Notes under the pieces: generated by a model | What the model was told of the DNA's origin: nothing | Database searches by the model: none | What the model saw: the letters and a program-made list of their open reading frames with translations, nothing else | Translations under genes and position numbers: made by a program | Origin: Methanobacteriaceae archaeon | Lineage (GTDB): Archaea > Methanobacteriota > Methanobacteria > Methanobacteriales > Methanobacteriaceae | Length of the DNA: 64,000 nt | Reading direction: 5' to 3' | Assembly (NCBI GenBank): GCA_027318585.1 | Contig: DAHVOW010000008.1 | Coordinates: 1-64,000, forward strand | Shown: positions 52,794 through 61,778 of the stretch, in pieces | How the letters are laid out: each line of letters begins with the position of its first letter | How positions within the stretch are numbered: position 1 is the stretch's first letter

Positions 52794-54047
52794 ATGAGTT
52801 ATGATGTTAAGGACATGTCCCTGGCCCCCCAGGGTAAGAAGAAAATATTCTGGGTTCAAAGGCATATGCCGGTTTTGGAACATATAAAAAAGCGTTTCCA
52901 GGAAGAAAAACCGTTTGAAGGCATAACCATTGGTTCCTGTCTTCATCTGGAGCCCAAAACCATTAACCTTGGATTAACCCTTCAGGCGGGCGGGGCAGAA
53001 GTGGTCATGACCGGATGCAACCCACTTTCCACCCAGGATGATGCCACGGCTGCAGGAGCCTCCCTGGGCCTGCACATGTACGGTTGGAGGGAAGAAACCA
53101 ATGAAGAATACTACCAGAATCTAAACCGGGTCCTGGACCATGAACCGGACATCATCATCGATGACGGGGCCGACATGATCTTCCTCATCCACCGCCACCG
53201 CCGAGAACTTTTAGACAAAATAATAGGTGCCTGTGAAGAAACAACCACCGGAATCCATCGTTTAAGGTCTATGCATAAAGATGGAGCCCTGGAATTTCCG
53301 GTGATGGCCGTAAACGATGCCTACACTAAATATCTTTTTGATAATCGTTACGGAACAGGCCAATCAACCTTTGATTCTATAATGGGATCCACCAACATCC
53401 TCATTGCCGGGAAAACCGTGGTGGTATGTGGTTATGGATGGTGTGGCAGAGGTATTGCCCTACGTGCCCAAGGATTGGGTGCTAACATCATCGTAACTGA
53501 AATTGATCCCATAAGGGCTCTGGAAGCCAGAATGGACGGCTATCGAGTGATGAGTGTTCGTGAGGCAGTTAAATATGCAGATATCCTCATTACTGCCACT
53601 GGTAACATTGATGTGGTTAGTAGGGAGGACTTCAAAGTCATGAAAGATGGTTGTATCCTGGCTAACTCCGGCCATTTCAATGTGGAAATTAATAGTGACG
53701 AATTAAAAGAGATTTCCGTAGCCAGTGAGCTTTTAAAACCGGATATTGAAGAGTTCCAAATGGTCGATGGGCGGAAATTTTATTTACTGGCCGAGGGAAG
53801 GCTGGTTAATCTGGCCGGTGAACGGGGACAGGGCCACCCTGCCGAGATAATGGATCTGAGTTTCGCCATGCAGGCCCTTTCCACACAATATCTTCTGGAG
53901 AATAAGTTGGAACCAGGAGTATACAAAACACCGGATGAAAAGGATTATGAAGTTGCCAGGCTGAAGTTGCAGGCTATGGATATTGAAATAGACAACCTAA
54001 CCGAAAGACAACGCGAATACCTGGAGGGGTGGGAAGAAGGGACCTGA
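52794..54047 (+). CDS. ahcY: S-adenosylhomocysteine / S-inosylhomocysteine hydrolase
   Basis: 417 residues. The NAD-binding loop is VVVCGYGWCGRGIALRAQGLG, substrate residues lie in NDAYTKYLFDNRYGTGQSTFD, and the His in LANSGHFNVEI is conserved. The C-terminal tail is present. It removes the by-product of SAM-dependent methylation. In Methanocaldococcus the homologue prefers S-inosyl-homocysteine, formed by prior deamination, and this may hold here too. AAGGTG precedes the ATG. A DUF2119 gene follows after 4 bp, so they are probably co-transcribed. Confidence 0.95.
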   Translation: MSYDVKDMSLAPQGKKKIFWVQRHMPVLEHIKKRFQEEKPFEGITIGSCLHLEPKTINLGLTLQAGGAEVVMTGCNPLSTQDDATAAGASLGLHMYGWREETNEEYYQNLNRVLDHEPDIIIDDGADMIFLIHRHRRELLDKIIGACEETTTGIHRLRSMHKDGALEFPVMAVNDAYTKYLFDNRYGTGQSTFDSIMGSTNILIAGKTVVVCGYGWCGRGIALRAQGLGANIIVTEIDPIRALEARMDGYRVMSVREAVKYADILITATGNIDVVSREDFKVMKDGCILANSGHFNVEINSDELKEISVASELLKPDIEEFQMVDGRKFYLLAEGRLVNLAGERGQGHPAEIMDLSFAMQALSTQYLLENKLEPGVYKTPDEKDYEVARLKLQAMDIEIDNLTERQREYLEGWEEGT

Positions 54048-54051
54048 AATT

Positions 54052-54840
54052 ATGGGCAGTTCTTTTTCCAGGACTTTTAATGCAGGTCCTGGCCCCTCCC
54101 GGCTTTTTATTGGAGGTTTGCATGGTAAAGAAGGGGAAACAACCCTCCAGGTCATTCAAGACTTCGATGGTGGTGTTTTGGATGGTGGTAAGCTATGTCT
54201 TTTTAACTTCCCACCAAGTCCCTATGTAAGCACCCTGGAACGCCGCTACTACGAGACTGCCACAGGGCTTGAAGTCTTAAATTTAATAAAAAGGATTCAG
54301 CCATCGATCTATCTGGAACTACATTGTTACCATGGAAAAAATCTTTCAAAACTCACCGATCCTGGGAGAAAAATTCAAAATGGAGTTCCTCCCCTGGTAG
54401 AACTGGATAAAGGAGTTTTAATTGGCTCCATATCGCCGATAATACGTTCTGTTTTCTTCAAAAAATACGATCTTCCCTTCCTCTTAGAGATGCCTTGCCA
54501 CCCCCGGGATGAATCTTTCCAGGTGTATCAGGAAGTTTTAAACATCATCGCAGCGTCATCAAAGCGAAGTGAGATCCTTGAGAAGTTGGAGAAGTTCTAT
54601 CCTCTCCAGGTAGTGGAGTTAAAAAAGTATTTTGTGGATTTTTATGATAACTTCTTTATTCTGTTTCAGAAGAGCAGTAAATCTGCCCTTAAAGATAATC
54701 TGAGGGATCCTGATGATTTACTGGGTTTTATGGATAATTTGATGCACAAATTGGATCTCAAACTGAACCAGATACAATTGAAACAGGTAAGGGATGCAGT
54801 TTTAATATCTTTAGATTACAAACCACCATCGGTGAACTAA
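54052..54840 (+). CDS. DUF2119 family protein, M14-peptidase-like
   Basis: 262 residues. SRLFIGGLHGKEGETTLQVI, SIYLELHCYHGKN and LPFLLEMPCHPRDE define the DUF2119 family of archaea. These three blocks place His-x-x-Glu, His and Glu in the order used by M14-type zinc hydrolases, so a metal-dependent amidase or esterase activity is plausible. Residues ~180-262 are a helical extension absent from the next gene. It directly follows ahcY. The substrate is unknown. No signal peptide is seen, so it is cytoplasmic. Confidence 0.85.
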   Translation: MGSSFSRTFNAGPGPSRLFIGGLHGKEGETTLQVIQDFDGGVLDGGKLCLFNFPPSPYVSTLERRYYETATGLEVLNLIKRIQPSIYLELHCYHGKNLSKLTDPGRKIQNGVPPLVELDKGVLIGSISPIIRSVFFKKYDLPFLLEMPCHPRDESFQVYQEVLNIIAASSKRSEILEKLEKFYPLQVVELKKYFVDFYDNFFILFQKSSKSALKDNLRDPDDLLGFMDNLMHKLDLKLNQIQLKQVRDAVLISLDYKPPSVN

Positions 54841-54841
54841 G

Positions 54842-55450
54842 GTGAGTTATTTCAAGATCATAAACCAGGGTGAAGAGCCAAACCGTCTTTTCATAGGCGG
54901 AGTGCATGGTAAAGAGGGCAAATCTACTATCCGAGCCCTTAAGAATATATCGGATGATGATGTTGGAAAAGGAAGGTTAATTATTTACAACTGTGATGAT
55001 ACGCCATATATAAGCACTCTTAAGCACGAATACTACCAGTCCAGGATTGGTAAGGAAATTTTGTACCTCATTGATTACTACCAGCCCCAGGTTTACATAG
55101 AACTTCATTGTTACAACAAGGAGAATTACAGTCGGCTTACCAGCCCCAATCGGCAAAAAGAACAGGGAGTTCCGCCATTAATAGAGTTAGAAGCAGGAGT
55201 TCTTATTGGATCGGTATCCCCCTACATCCGTACCAGCCTTTTTAAGAGGGATGATATTTGTATGACCCTGGAGATGCCATGTGATGCCGGAAAAAAATCA
55301 TTAAAGGCCTATGTTAACGTTTTAAAGATCATAAGTGGTTCTAATAACCGGGAAGAATTAGAAGATAAAATGATTCGCACCTATCCCCCGCAAGTGGAAA
55401 CTGCAAAAAGATACGCAAAAGAGTTTTTTGGAGATTATCCTCCCTTTTAA
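54842..55450 (+). CDS. DUF2119 family protein, shorter tandem paralogue
   Basis: 202 residues, a paralogue of the preceding protein. NRLFIGGVHGKEGKSTIRAL, QVYIELHCYNKENYSRLT, GVPPLIELEAGVLIGSVSP and CMTLEMPCDAGKK align block by block with the first copy. It lacks that copy's ~80-residue C-terminal helix region. The start is GTG at 54842, 1 bp after the previous stop, with the ribosome binding site overlapping it. Both copies keep the putative metal residues, so neither looks decayed. Confidence 0.85.
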   Translation: MSYFKIINQGEEPNRLFIGGVHGKEGKSTIRALKNISDDDVGKGRLIIYNCDDTPYISTLKHEYYQSRIGKEILYLIDYYQPQVYIELHCYNKENYSRLTSPNRQKEQGVPPLIELEAGVLIGSVSPYIRTSLFKRDDICMTLEMPCDAGKKSLKAYVNVLKIISGSNNREELEDKMIRTYPPQVETAKRYAKEFFGDYPPF

Positions 55451-55492
55451 TTTATAAATAAGATAATTAAAAATAATTGAGCCCTTATATAT

Positions 55493-56479
55493 TTAGAACC
55501 ATTTCTCCAGACTGCTCTGGTTGGAGTCCATTTTACTTATTTTATCCACAGCATTAAGAACTCTTTCCTCTGAAAAATCATGCTCTCCACATAGGAATTC
55601 CACAATTTGCTCCTGATCCGGATTTTTCCAGATTATTTTATAATCAGTACTCACTTCATGCTGGAGGAACATTTTTTGGAGAATTTCAGGATGTACTTCA
55701 AAAATGATATCCCGGTCTTTTAAAACATTATAAATATTTCCATATTCTTTTATAAGCTTCAAACCCTTCTTAGCACCTATTCCCCTTATTCCGGGATTAA
55801 AATCGGTTCCAACCAGTAATGCCAGGTCGACCAGCTGTTCTCGCGTTATATCAAGTTCTTCCAAGACCTTTTCCAGACGGATCAGTTCCAGTTTACCCAG
55901 CCCACCACTGATGGTTAGATTCTTGACCATACGTGTTGCGCCAAAAAGCAGACAGTCATAATCCTGGGATCCCACACACCAGGCATCGCCCTTTTCCACC
56001 AGGTAGGATGCCTGAGCCTCTCCTTCTCCCGGAGCTTGTATGTAGGGGATTCCCATGAGTGTTAGTAACTTTTTTGAACCTTCCACCACATCCGAGGACA
56101 TTCTTGAGGATCTTACTGCGAATTTACGGGCATCTTCGATACGACCCTCATCCAGGGCATCTTTCCATCGTCTTTCTGATTGGACCTTAACCTCGTTTCT
56201 TTTGGCCAGGGTATCCTTTTTCAGATGACTGGATTGTCCATCGAACACGTAAACTGGTTTCATCCCCTTCTCAATCAGTGAAGTGGTGCGGTAAAGGATC
56301 CCGCTAAAGTGAGATGTTACTCTTCCGTTATGGTCCATAAGAGGAGTGCCGTCCCTCTGGCGGATGCTGGATAAGAACTGGTATATAACATTAGCTGCAT
56401 CCAGGGCCACGGTTTTTCCCTTTAAATCTTCGAATTTTATGTTCTCGGTAGATACTATGTCCCGAAACTTAACGCCCAT
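55493..56479 (-). CDS. fen: Flap endonuclease 1
   Basis: 328 residues. The N-region MGVKFRDIVSTENIKFEDLKG-like start, VALDAANVIYQFL (first catalytic Asp), YVFDGQ, APGEGEAQASYLV (acidic metal cluster), GSQDYDCLLFGA and LVGTDFNPGIRGIG (helix-hairpin-helix) are all as in archaeal FEN-1. It removes 5' flaps during lagging-strand and repair synthesis. The last residues, NQSSLEKWF, form a PCNA-binding PIP box. The ATG at 56479 follows GGTGG; a frame five codons longer is less likely. Confidence 0.97.
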   Translation of the reverse strand: MGVKFRDIVSTENIKFEDLKGKTVALDAANVIYQFLSSIRQRDGTPLMDHNGRVTSHFSGILYRTTSLIEKGMKPVYVFDGQSSHLKKDTLAKRNEVKVQSERRWKDALDEGRIEDARKFAVRSSRMSSDVVEGSKKLLTLMGIPYIQAPGEGEAQASYLVEKGDAWCVGSQDYDCLLFGATRMVKNLTISGGLGKLELIRLEKVLEELDITREQLVDLALLVGTDFNPGIRGIGAKKGLKLIKEYGNIYNVLKDRDIIFEVHPEILQKMFLQHEVSTDYKIIWKNPDQEQIVEFLCGEHDFSEERVLNAVDKISKMDSNQSSLEKWF

Positions 56480-56527
56480 AACCTGTACCACCATTTAAAT
56501 AAAAAGTTCATGCCTTAATTCATTAGT

Positions 56528-57061
56528 TTATTCCCTAAACAGTGAGGAGGGGAAGGTTTCCTTTATCCAAACCAGTACCTGGTCCTGGTGTATGATATTG
56601 TAGGTTCGGCTGAGAACCATTGATTGGTCGTGGAATATCTCCACCATTTCTGGAGTGGATTTCTCTACCGCCACAGATTTTATCTCCCGACGAGACTCAA
56701 CCTGGTGTTTTTTAAGGATACGTCCAATAGGGATGTCAGCACGAATGAGATCCTCCTTAAAATCGTTGTTTAAACGATCCACCGGGATCAGGGAGACGGC
56801 ATGGATCAGGGGCTCATCCCTTTCAATGACCACCACCCGGTAATTCACTGGATCACCCTTTTCTATCTGTAAAAGACGGGCTACTTCCTCATCTGCCTTG
56901 CGAAACTCCTGAATTAAGGTTCTGATCTTCACATGTCCCTTTAAAACATCCAGAATAGTAGTCACCGAGCCATCAGTGGTTAGAAGAATCTTCTGAGCAC
57001 TTGAAAGGCTCCCCAAATCTCCTTCAACCTTCTTTATTCCTTCTAAGATTATTTTATCCAT
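56528..57061 (-). CDS. DUF98 chorismate-lyase-like protein
   Basis: 177 residues. SAQKILLTTDGSVTTILDVLKG, VNYRVVVIERDEPLIHAVSLIP and VLSRTYNIIHQDQVLVWIKETFP follow the Rv2949c/DUF98 family, whose mycobacterial member releases pyruvate from chorismate to give 4-hydroxybenzoate. In methanogens 4-hydroxybenzoate is a precursor of methanopterin, so this is a reasonable candidate for that step, but the family link is only from recalled motifs. The gene starts 2 bp after the homoaconitase stop, in one run with hacA and aksA. Confidence 0.75.
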   Translation of the reverse strand: MDKIILEGIKKVEGDLGSLSSAQKILLTTDGSVTTILDVLKGHVKIRTLIQEFRKADEEVARLLQIEKGDPVNYRVVVIERDEPLIHAVSLIPVDRLNNDFKEDLIRADIPIGRILKKHQVESRREIKSVAVEKSTPEMVEIFHDQSMVLSRTYNIIHQDQVLVWIKETFPSSLFRE

Positions 57062-57063
57062 TT

Positions 57064-58308
57064 TTATTCCCTTGGATCTCTTATTTCACCATGAATAGCA
57101 GAATAAGCCACAACTGCAGGATTGGCCAGGTAGATCTCCGAATTGGGATCACCCATTCGTCCCACAAAATTTCGATTAGTGGTGGACACACAGACCTCAC
57201 CCTCAGTTAGCACCCCTATATGGGCTCCCAGACAGGGTCCGCAGCCAGGATTACATATCAAAGCCCCGGCATGGAGGAAAGTCTCTATGATCCCCTCTTC
57301 TAATGCATCCAGGTAGATCTGGCGAGAAGCAGGAACTACAATTAGACGAACATCATGATGAACCTTTTTATTATTTATAACCTCAGCAGCTACACGCAGA
57401 TCTTCTAAACGGCCATTGGTACAGGAACCGATGACCGCCTGGTCTATGTGGGTTCCACTGACCCCTGAAACAGGCCGCACATTATCCACGTTATGGGGGC
57501 AGGCCAGTTGAGGTTCCAGGTTCTGTACCTGGAAATCATATTCACGTTCATACTCAGAGTCCGGGTCTGATCTAATTTCATCAAAGCCTGTCACCCCTCT
57601 CTCCTTCAAATACCTTAAAATGGCCGGGTTAGGTTCCATGATGCCGTTTTTAGCCCCACATTCAATTACCATGTTGGCCATGGTCATCCTGCCGGATACG
57701 TCCATAGAATCTATGGTATCGCCACTAAATTCTAGAGATTTGTAGGTGGCTCCGTCTGATCCAATTTCGCCAATTATATTTAAAATTACATCTTTAGCAG
57801 TAACATAGGTAGGCAAAGTTCCTTCTACATTAATTTTATAGGCTGAAGGAACCATAAACCAGGTTTTTCCACTGGCAAAAACTGCGGCCATGTCAGTAGC
57901 ACCCATACCAGTGGCAAAGGCACCAAAGGCACCATAAGTACAAGTATGGGAATCAGCACCCACCACTACCTCTCCCGGTTTAATATAACCTTTTTCCGGT
58001 AGGATCTGGTGACATATGCCCTCTCCATGAGTATAGATGTTCTTAATATCCTGTTCCCGGGCAAATTCCCTGGTTATCTTCTGAAATTCAGCAGAACCGG
58101 GGTTGTTAGCTGGCACGTTATGATCGTATACAATAACAATTCTATCCGGATCCCACACTCTCTCTGCCATTTTACGGAAGGTTTTTATGGTGGGCGGTGA
58201 AGTACCGTCATGGCTCATGGCCAGGTCCACCTGGGCCTCGATAATTTCCCCAGGTTGTACTTCTTTTAAGGAAGCCGCCCTAGCCAGTATCTTCTCGGTG
58301 ATATTCAT
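57064..58308 (-). CDS. hacA: Homoaconitase / 3-isopropylmalate dehydratase large subunit
   Basis: 414 residues. The [4Fe-4S] ligands lie in GADSHTCTYGAFGAFATG and in LICNPGCGPCLGAHIG, and AVIGSCTNGRLEDL is the signature. The family includes LeuC and the methanogen homoaconitase (AksD). Its position directly after a homocitrate synthase gene favours the chain-elongation pathway from 2-oxoglutarate toward 2-oxosuberate, used for the thioheptanoyl arm of coenzyme B. The small subunit gene is not in this window. It starts 25 bp after the homocitrate synthase stop. Confidence 0.92.
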   Translation of the reverse strand: MNITEKILARAASLKEVQPGEIIEAQVDLAMSHDGTSPPTIKTFRKMAERVWDPDRIVIVYDHNVPANNPGSAEFQKITREFAREQDIKNIYTHGEGICHQILPEKGYIKPGEVVVGADSHTCTYGAFGAFATGMGATDMAAVFASGKTWFMVPSAYKINVEGTLPTYVTAKDVILNIIGEIGSDGATYKSLEFSGDTIDSMDVSGRMTMANMVIECGAKNGIMEPNPAILRYLKERGVTGFDEIRSDPDSEYEREYDFQVQNLEPQLACPHNVDNVRPVSGVSGTHIDQAVIGSCTNGRLEDLRVAAEVINNKKVHHDVRLIVVPASRQIYLDALEEGIIETFLHAGALICNPGCGPCLGAHIGVLTEGEVCVSTTNRNFVGRMGDPNSEIYLANPAVVAYSAIHGEIRDPRE

Positions 58309-58333
58309 AAGCTAAAAAACTCCGTAATAATAT

Positions 58334-59500
58334 TTAAATATCTACTGGGCCTCTAACCGAGCGGATGATCTCATTAAATACATCGTCGTTGATATATTTG
58401 CCTTCCTCTCTTTTCTCTTTGACCCTTTCCACGATTTTACAAAGTTCATCCCGGCTCACATCAATACCACATTCTGTGAGCTTGGCCTTCACTGCTCGGC
58501 AACCGGAGTGTTTTCCAAGGACAATACGTCGATGATGGCCGATTAATTCCGGGAGGAATGGTTCATAAGTTAGAGGTTCTTCAATAACTGCGTCAACATG
58601 TATTCCTGACTCGTGACGGAATACATTTCGACCCACGATAGGTTTATTTTCAGGGATTCGCATGTTGGTCAATTTCTCAACCAGCCGAGAGAGTTCATAG
58701 AATATATCGATGTTAAACTTGAGGTCCACTCCATAGATAAGTAATAAAGTCATTACCAATTCTTCTAAGGAAGTGTTACCGGCACGCTCCCCAATACCAT
58801 TTACAGTGGTTGAAACAGCGCTAGCACCAGCTAAAAGACCTGATATAGAATTGGATAAGGCCATTCCAAAGTCGTTATGGCAGTGGAGAGATATTTCCGT
58901 TTTCAAATCTTTTTTGAGTTCACCCACGAGATAAGCCATAGCCTGAGGACTAATTGCCCCCACAGTATCGGCTATATGCACCCGATCCACACCATAATCT
59001 TCTGCTTTCTTATATATCTGCTTCAAGAAACCGATATCAGTACGAGTGGCATCTTCAGCCGAAAATGCTACAAAAAGCCCATGGTCCTTGGCGTGCTCAA
59101 TGGAATTAATACAAATATTAAGGATTTCCTCCCTGGTCTTCTTAAATTTGTGTTTAAGATGTAGGTCGGAGGTTCCCATGAAGGTGATGATTCCATCCAC
59201 ACCACAATCAATGGCCAAATCAATGTCTTCCTTACGGGTCCGGGATAAGACCAATATGTCTGCATCTAAATTTTCATTGACTATTGCACGTACTGAACGT
59301 TTCTCTTCATTTGAAACAATGGGAAAGCCGGCTTCTATTTGATGAACTCCTAATTCATCCAGCTTTCTGGCTATTTGGAGCTTTTCAGGAGTTCGGAGAC
59401 ATACACCCGGGGTTTGTTCCCCATCGCGAAGAGTGGTATCGTAGATCGTAATTTTTTCTGGAAACTTCAAATCCACTTGCTGGTTAAAGGGACTTACCAT
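58334..59500 (-). CDS. aksA: Homocitrate synthase (coenzyme B pathway)
   Basis: About 388 residues of the isopropylmalate/homocitrate synthase family. The divalent-metal and substrate motif is TIYDTTLRDGEQTPGV, followed by ISLHCHNDFGMALSNSISGL (metal His-x-His) and VNGIGERAGNTSLEELVM. It condenses acetyl-CoA with 2-oxoglutarate (and longer homologues) for coenzyme B. LeuA or citramalate synthase cannot be fully excluded, but the C-terminal Leu-feedback domain is absent, and the homoaconitase follows. The ATG at 59500 is preferred over an upstream TTG; no strong ribosome site is visible. Confidence 0.88.
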   Translation of the reverse strand: MVSPFNQQVDLKFPEKITIYDTTLRDGEQTPGVCLRTPEKLQIARKLDELGVHQIEAGFPIVSNEEKRSVRAIVNENLDADILVLSRTRKEDIDLAIDCGVDGIITFMGTSDLHLKHKFKKTREEILNICINSIEHAKDHGLFVAFSAEDATRTDIGFLKQIYKKAEDYGVDRVHIADTVGAISPQAMAYLVGELKKDLKTEISLHCHNDFGMALSNSISGLLAGASAVSTTVNGIGERAGNTSLEELVMTLLLIYGVDLKFNIDIFYELSRLVEKLTNMRIPENKPIVGRNVFRHESGIHVDAVIEEPLTYEPFLPELIGHHRRIVLGKHSGCRAVKAKLTECGIDVSRDELCKIVERVKEKREEGKYINDDVFNEIIRSVRGPVDI

Positions 59501-59777
59501 ATATCGCAAAATTATTCACAACCTGATTTTTTTTAGAAGATGCACAGTAACGCGCCATTAATTAATATAATAAACACTTAATTCGATTTTAATAAACTGA
59601 AACTGTGATTAAAGCCTTGAATGGAGTTATCAATCTGAAACTAATCTTTCAGTCTATAACTATTTTTATATTAATGTACCTTTCCATTTATTTAAATATC
59701 ATCCACCGGGTCTTTAACCAATCCACCAACCGCTAACTTCCTTCCGGCCAATGGTTCATTAAGTTCTTACTGTCCAT

Positions 59778-60317
59778 TTAATTTATGCCCAATATCTCCA
59801 GGTAGGATCTCCTTTCAAAACCTTCTGTTATTCCCAACTTTTCATAAACCGCAAAGATATGGTTCAATACTTCCTGGTAATCCATACCCTCTTCGGTATC
59901 CTTTTCAATCTCCACAAAATCTCCAGCTCCATGTACTCTATCCAGAGTTATAATAAGATCATCAAAGGAATATATAGTTCTGTGCTTTTTTACGGTAGCA
60001 ACCGCCTTGAAATCAAGGTTTTCAAAAATTGCTGCTGCACGAAGGGGATCTTCAACACCCATCTCGATTTCAACCCGGGTTTTACTGAGTTCATCCAGCT
60101 TAGCACCTTTATAGGTTATGAAAGTCCTTTTGGATTGGTCATCAGTGACTTTTCTAACCCTGAGGGCCTCATCAGTCTTAGCAAAATCTTTATGAGGAGC
60201 ATTAAAGTAAATATCTTCCTGGTATTCCTCCTTAATCCACTGTGCACCTATATCACTTAACTTCCTGGCCACATCCCCAAGATCAGGCGCATGCGCCTTA
60301 ACTTCCACTTCTATCAT
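59778..60317 (-). CDS. CYTH-domain (CyaB-like) protein
   Basis: About 179 residues. IEVEVKAHAPDLGDVARKL begins the CYTH fold with its E-x-E-x-K start. DEALRVRKVTDDQSKRTFITYKGAK, RVEIEMGVEDP and GDFVEIEKDTEE supply the acidic and basic residues that line the triphosphate tunnel. CYTH proteins are adenylyl cyclases (class IV) or tri/thiamine-triphosphatases; archaeal members act on triphosphates with unknown substrate. The ATG at 60317 is used, with an in-frame GTG two codons upstream. Confidence 0.9.
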   Translation of the reverse strand: MIEVEVKAHAPDLGDVARKLSDIGAQWIKEEYQEDIYFNAPHKDFAKTDEALRVRKVTDDQSKRTFITYKGAKLDELSKTRVEIEMGVEDPLRAAAIFENLDFKAVATVKKHRTIYSFDDLIITLDRVHGAGDFVEIEKDTEEGMDYQEVLNHIFAVYEKLGITEGFERRSYLEILGIN

Positions 60318-60348
60318 GTTCACACGGCTTCAATCGGTAAATTGACAG

Positions 60349-60753
60349 TTATCCCACTTTTTTTTCGATAGAATGACGGATATAATCACGTGCATCCTCT
60401 ATCTGCGCCAGATAATTGTCGATCATATTTTCAACAATATCATAGGCAGCTATCTCCAGGTCACGATCTTTTTTCAGGGCCTTTTTTTCTTTTAAGATCT
60501 TTTCTTTGGATTTTTCACGTCCGAATAATCCTTTTTTGCTAGATCCCTCTATATTCTGAAGTTTATCCAGATAATTCATTCTAATGTTTCTAACATCGCT
60601 ACGGACATTGTATCTAATCTGCCTTAGTATCTTCTCATACTCCTCAAGAGAGTTAAGCACCCCCATAGCATTCCTAATAGATGATACATCTATTTCAAGT
60701 CCTTCAATTTCCAGATTCTCCAATTGTTCCCGGTATCTTCTGGGACTAACCAT
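60349..60753 (-). CDS. Small coiled-coil protein, function unknown
   Basis: 134 residues, basic and predicted almost wholly helical. It starts MVSPRRYREQLENLEIEGLE and has a charged stretch GLFGREKSKEKILKEKKALKK in the middle. No family is recognised. GGGGTG with 5-bp spacing fixes the ATG at 60753; an upstream in-frame codon gives a 10-residue longer form without such a site. It is 32 bp upstream of the CYTH gene on the same strand, so it is probably co-transcribed with it. Confidence 0.78.
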   Translation of the reverse strand: MVSPRRYREQLENLEIEGLEIDVSSIRNAMGVLNSLEEYEKILRQIRYNVRSDVRNIRMNYLDKLQNIEGSSKKGLFGREKSKEKILKEKKALKKDRDLEIAAYDIVENMIDNYLAQIEDARDYIRHSIEKKVG

Positions 60754-61200
60754 ACCAACACCCCTTTTAGAATGAATTACCACTTAATAATCATTATAGT
60801 ATTTTATATACACTTGACATTTATAAGTAGTTTGGCCCCTGATTTAAGAATAAAGTATGATTTTCCTATCTAAAAATCAAAATAGAGTTATTTATATTAT
60901 CCAACTTTATTTGGATGAAATAACAAAAAATAAGGATATTTAAGCTTTTTAATGAATCATCCAAGTTACGAACAAACTAAATCTAGTGATACATTTAGAC
61001 AAATTTATGTCTGAATAATAGCCACTTTTTATAAGTAAAGAGTTCCATCTATTATTAGTATGTCCTTTTTTGTTAAGTGGTGTGTGATTAACACCTACCC
61101 CATTTTATAACCAAGTCACACTTTTGAAATTTATATAAAAAACCATTTATAAAACATAAAAGTACATTGTTAATGACTATGCACTGGAGGATTAATTAAG
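60754..61200. other. Long intergenic region upstream of tbp
   Basis: 447 bp between divergent genes, with no credible gene. Near tbp it contains two TATA-like elements, TTATATAAA (61131-61139) and ATTTATAAAA (61145-61154), and GGAGG at 61186-61190 before the ATG. Upstream of these are inverted repeats: GGTGT/ACACC (61079-61083 and 61091-61095) and GTGTGA/TCACAC (61082-61087 and 61116-61121). The rest is A+T-rich. Confidence 0.5.
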
Positions 61201-61746
<546 letters not shown>

Positions 61747-61778
61747 TATTATCCTCTAATGAACTATTTGGTGATGTT

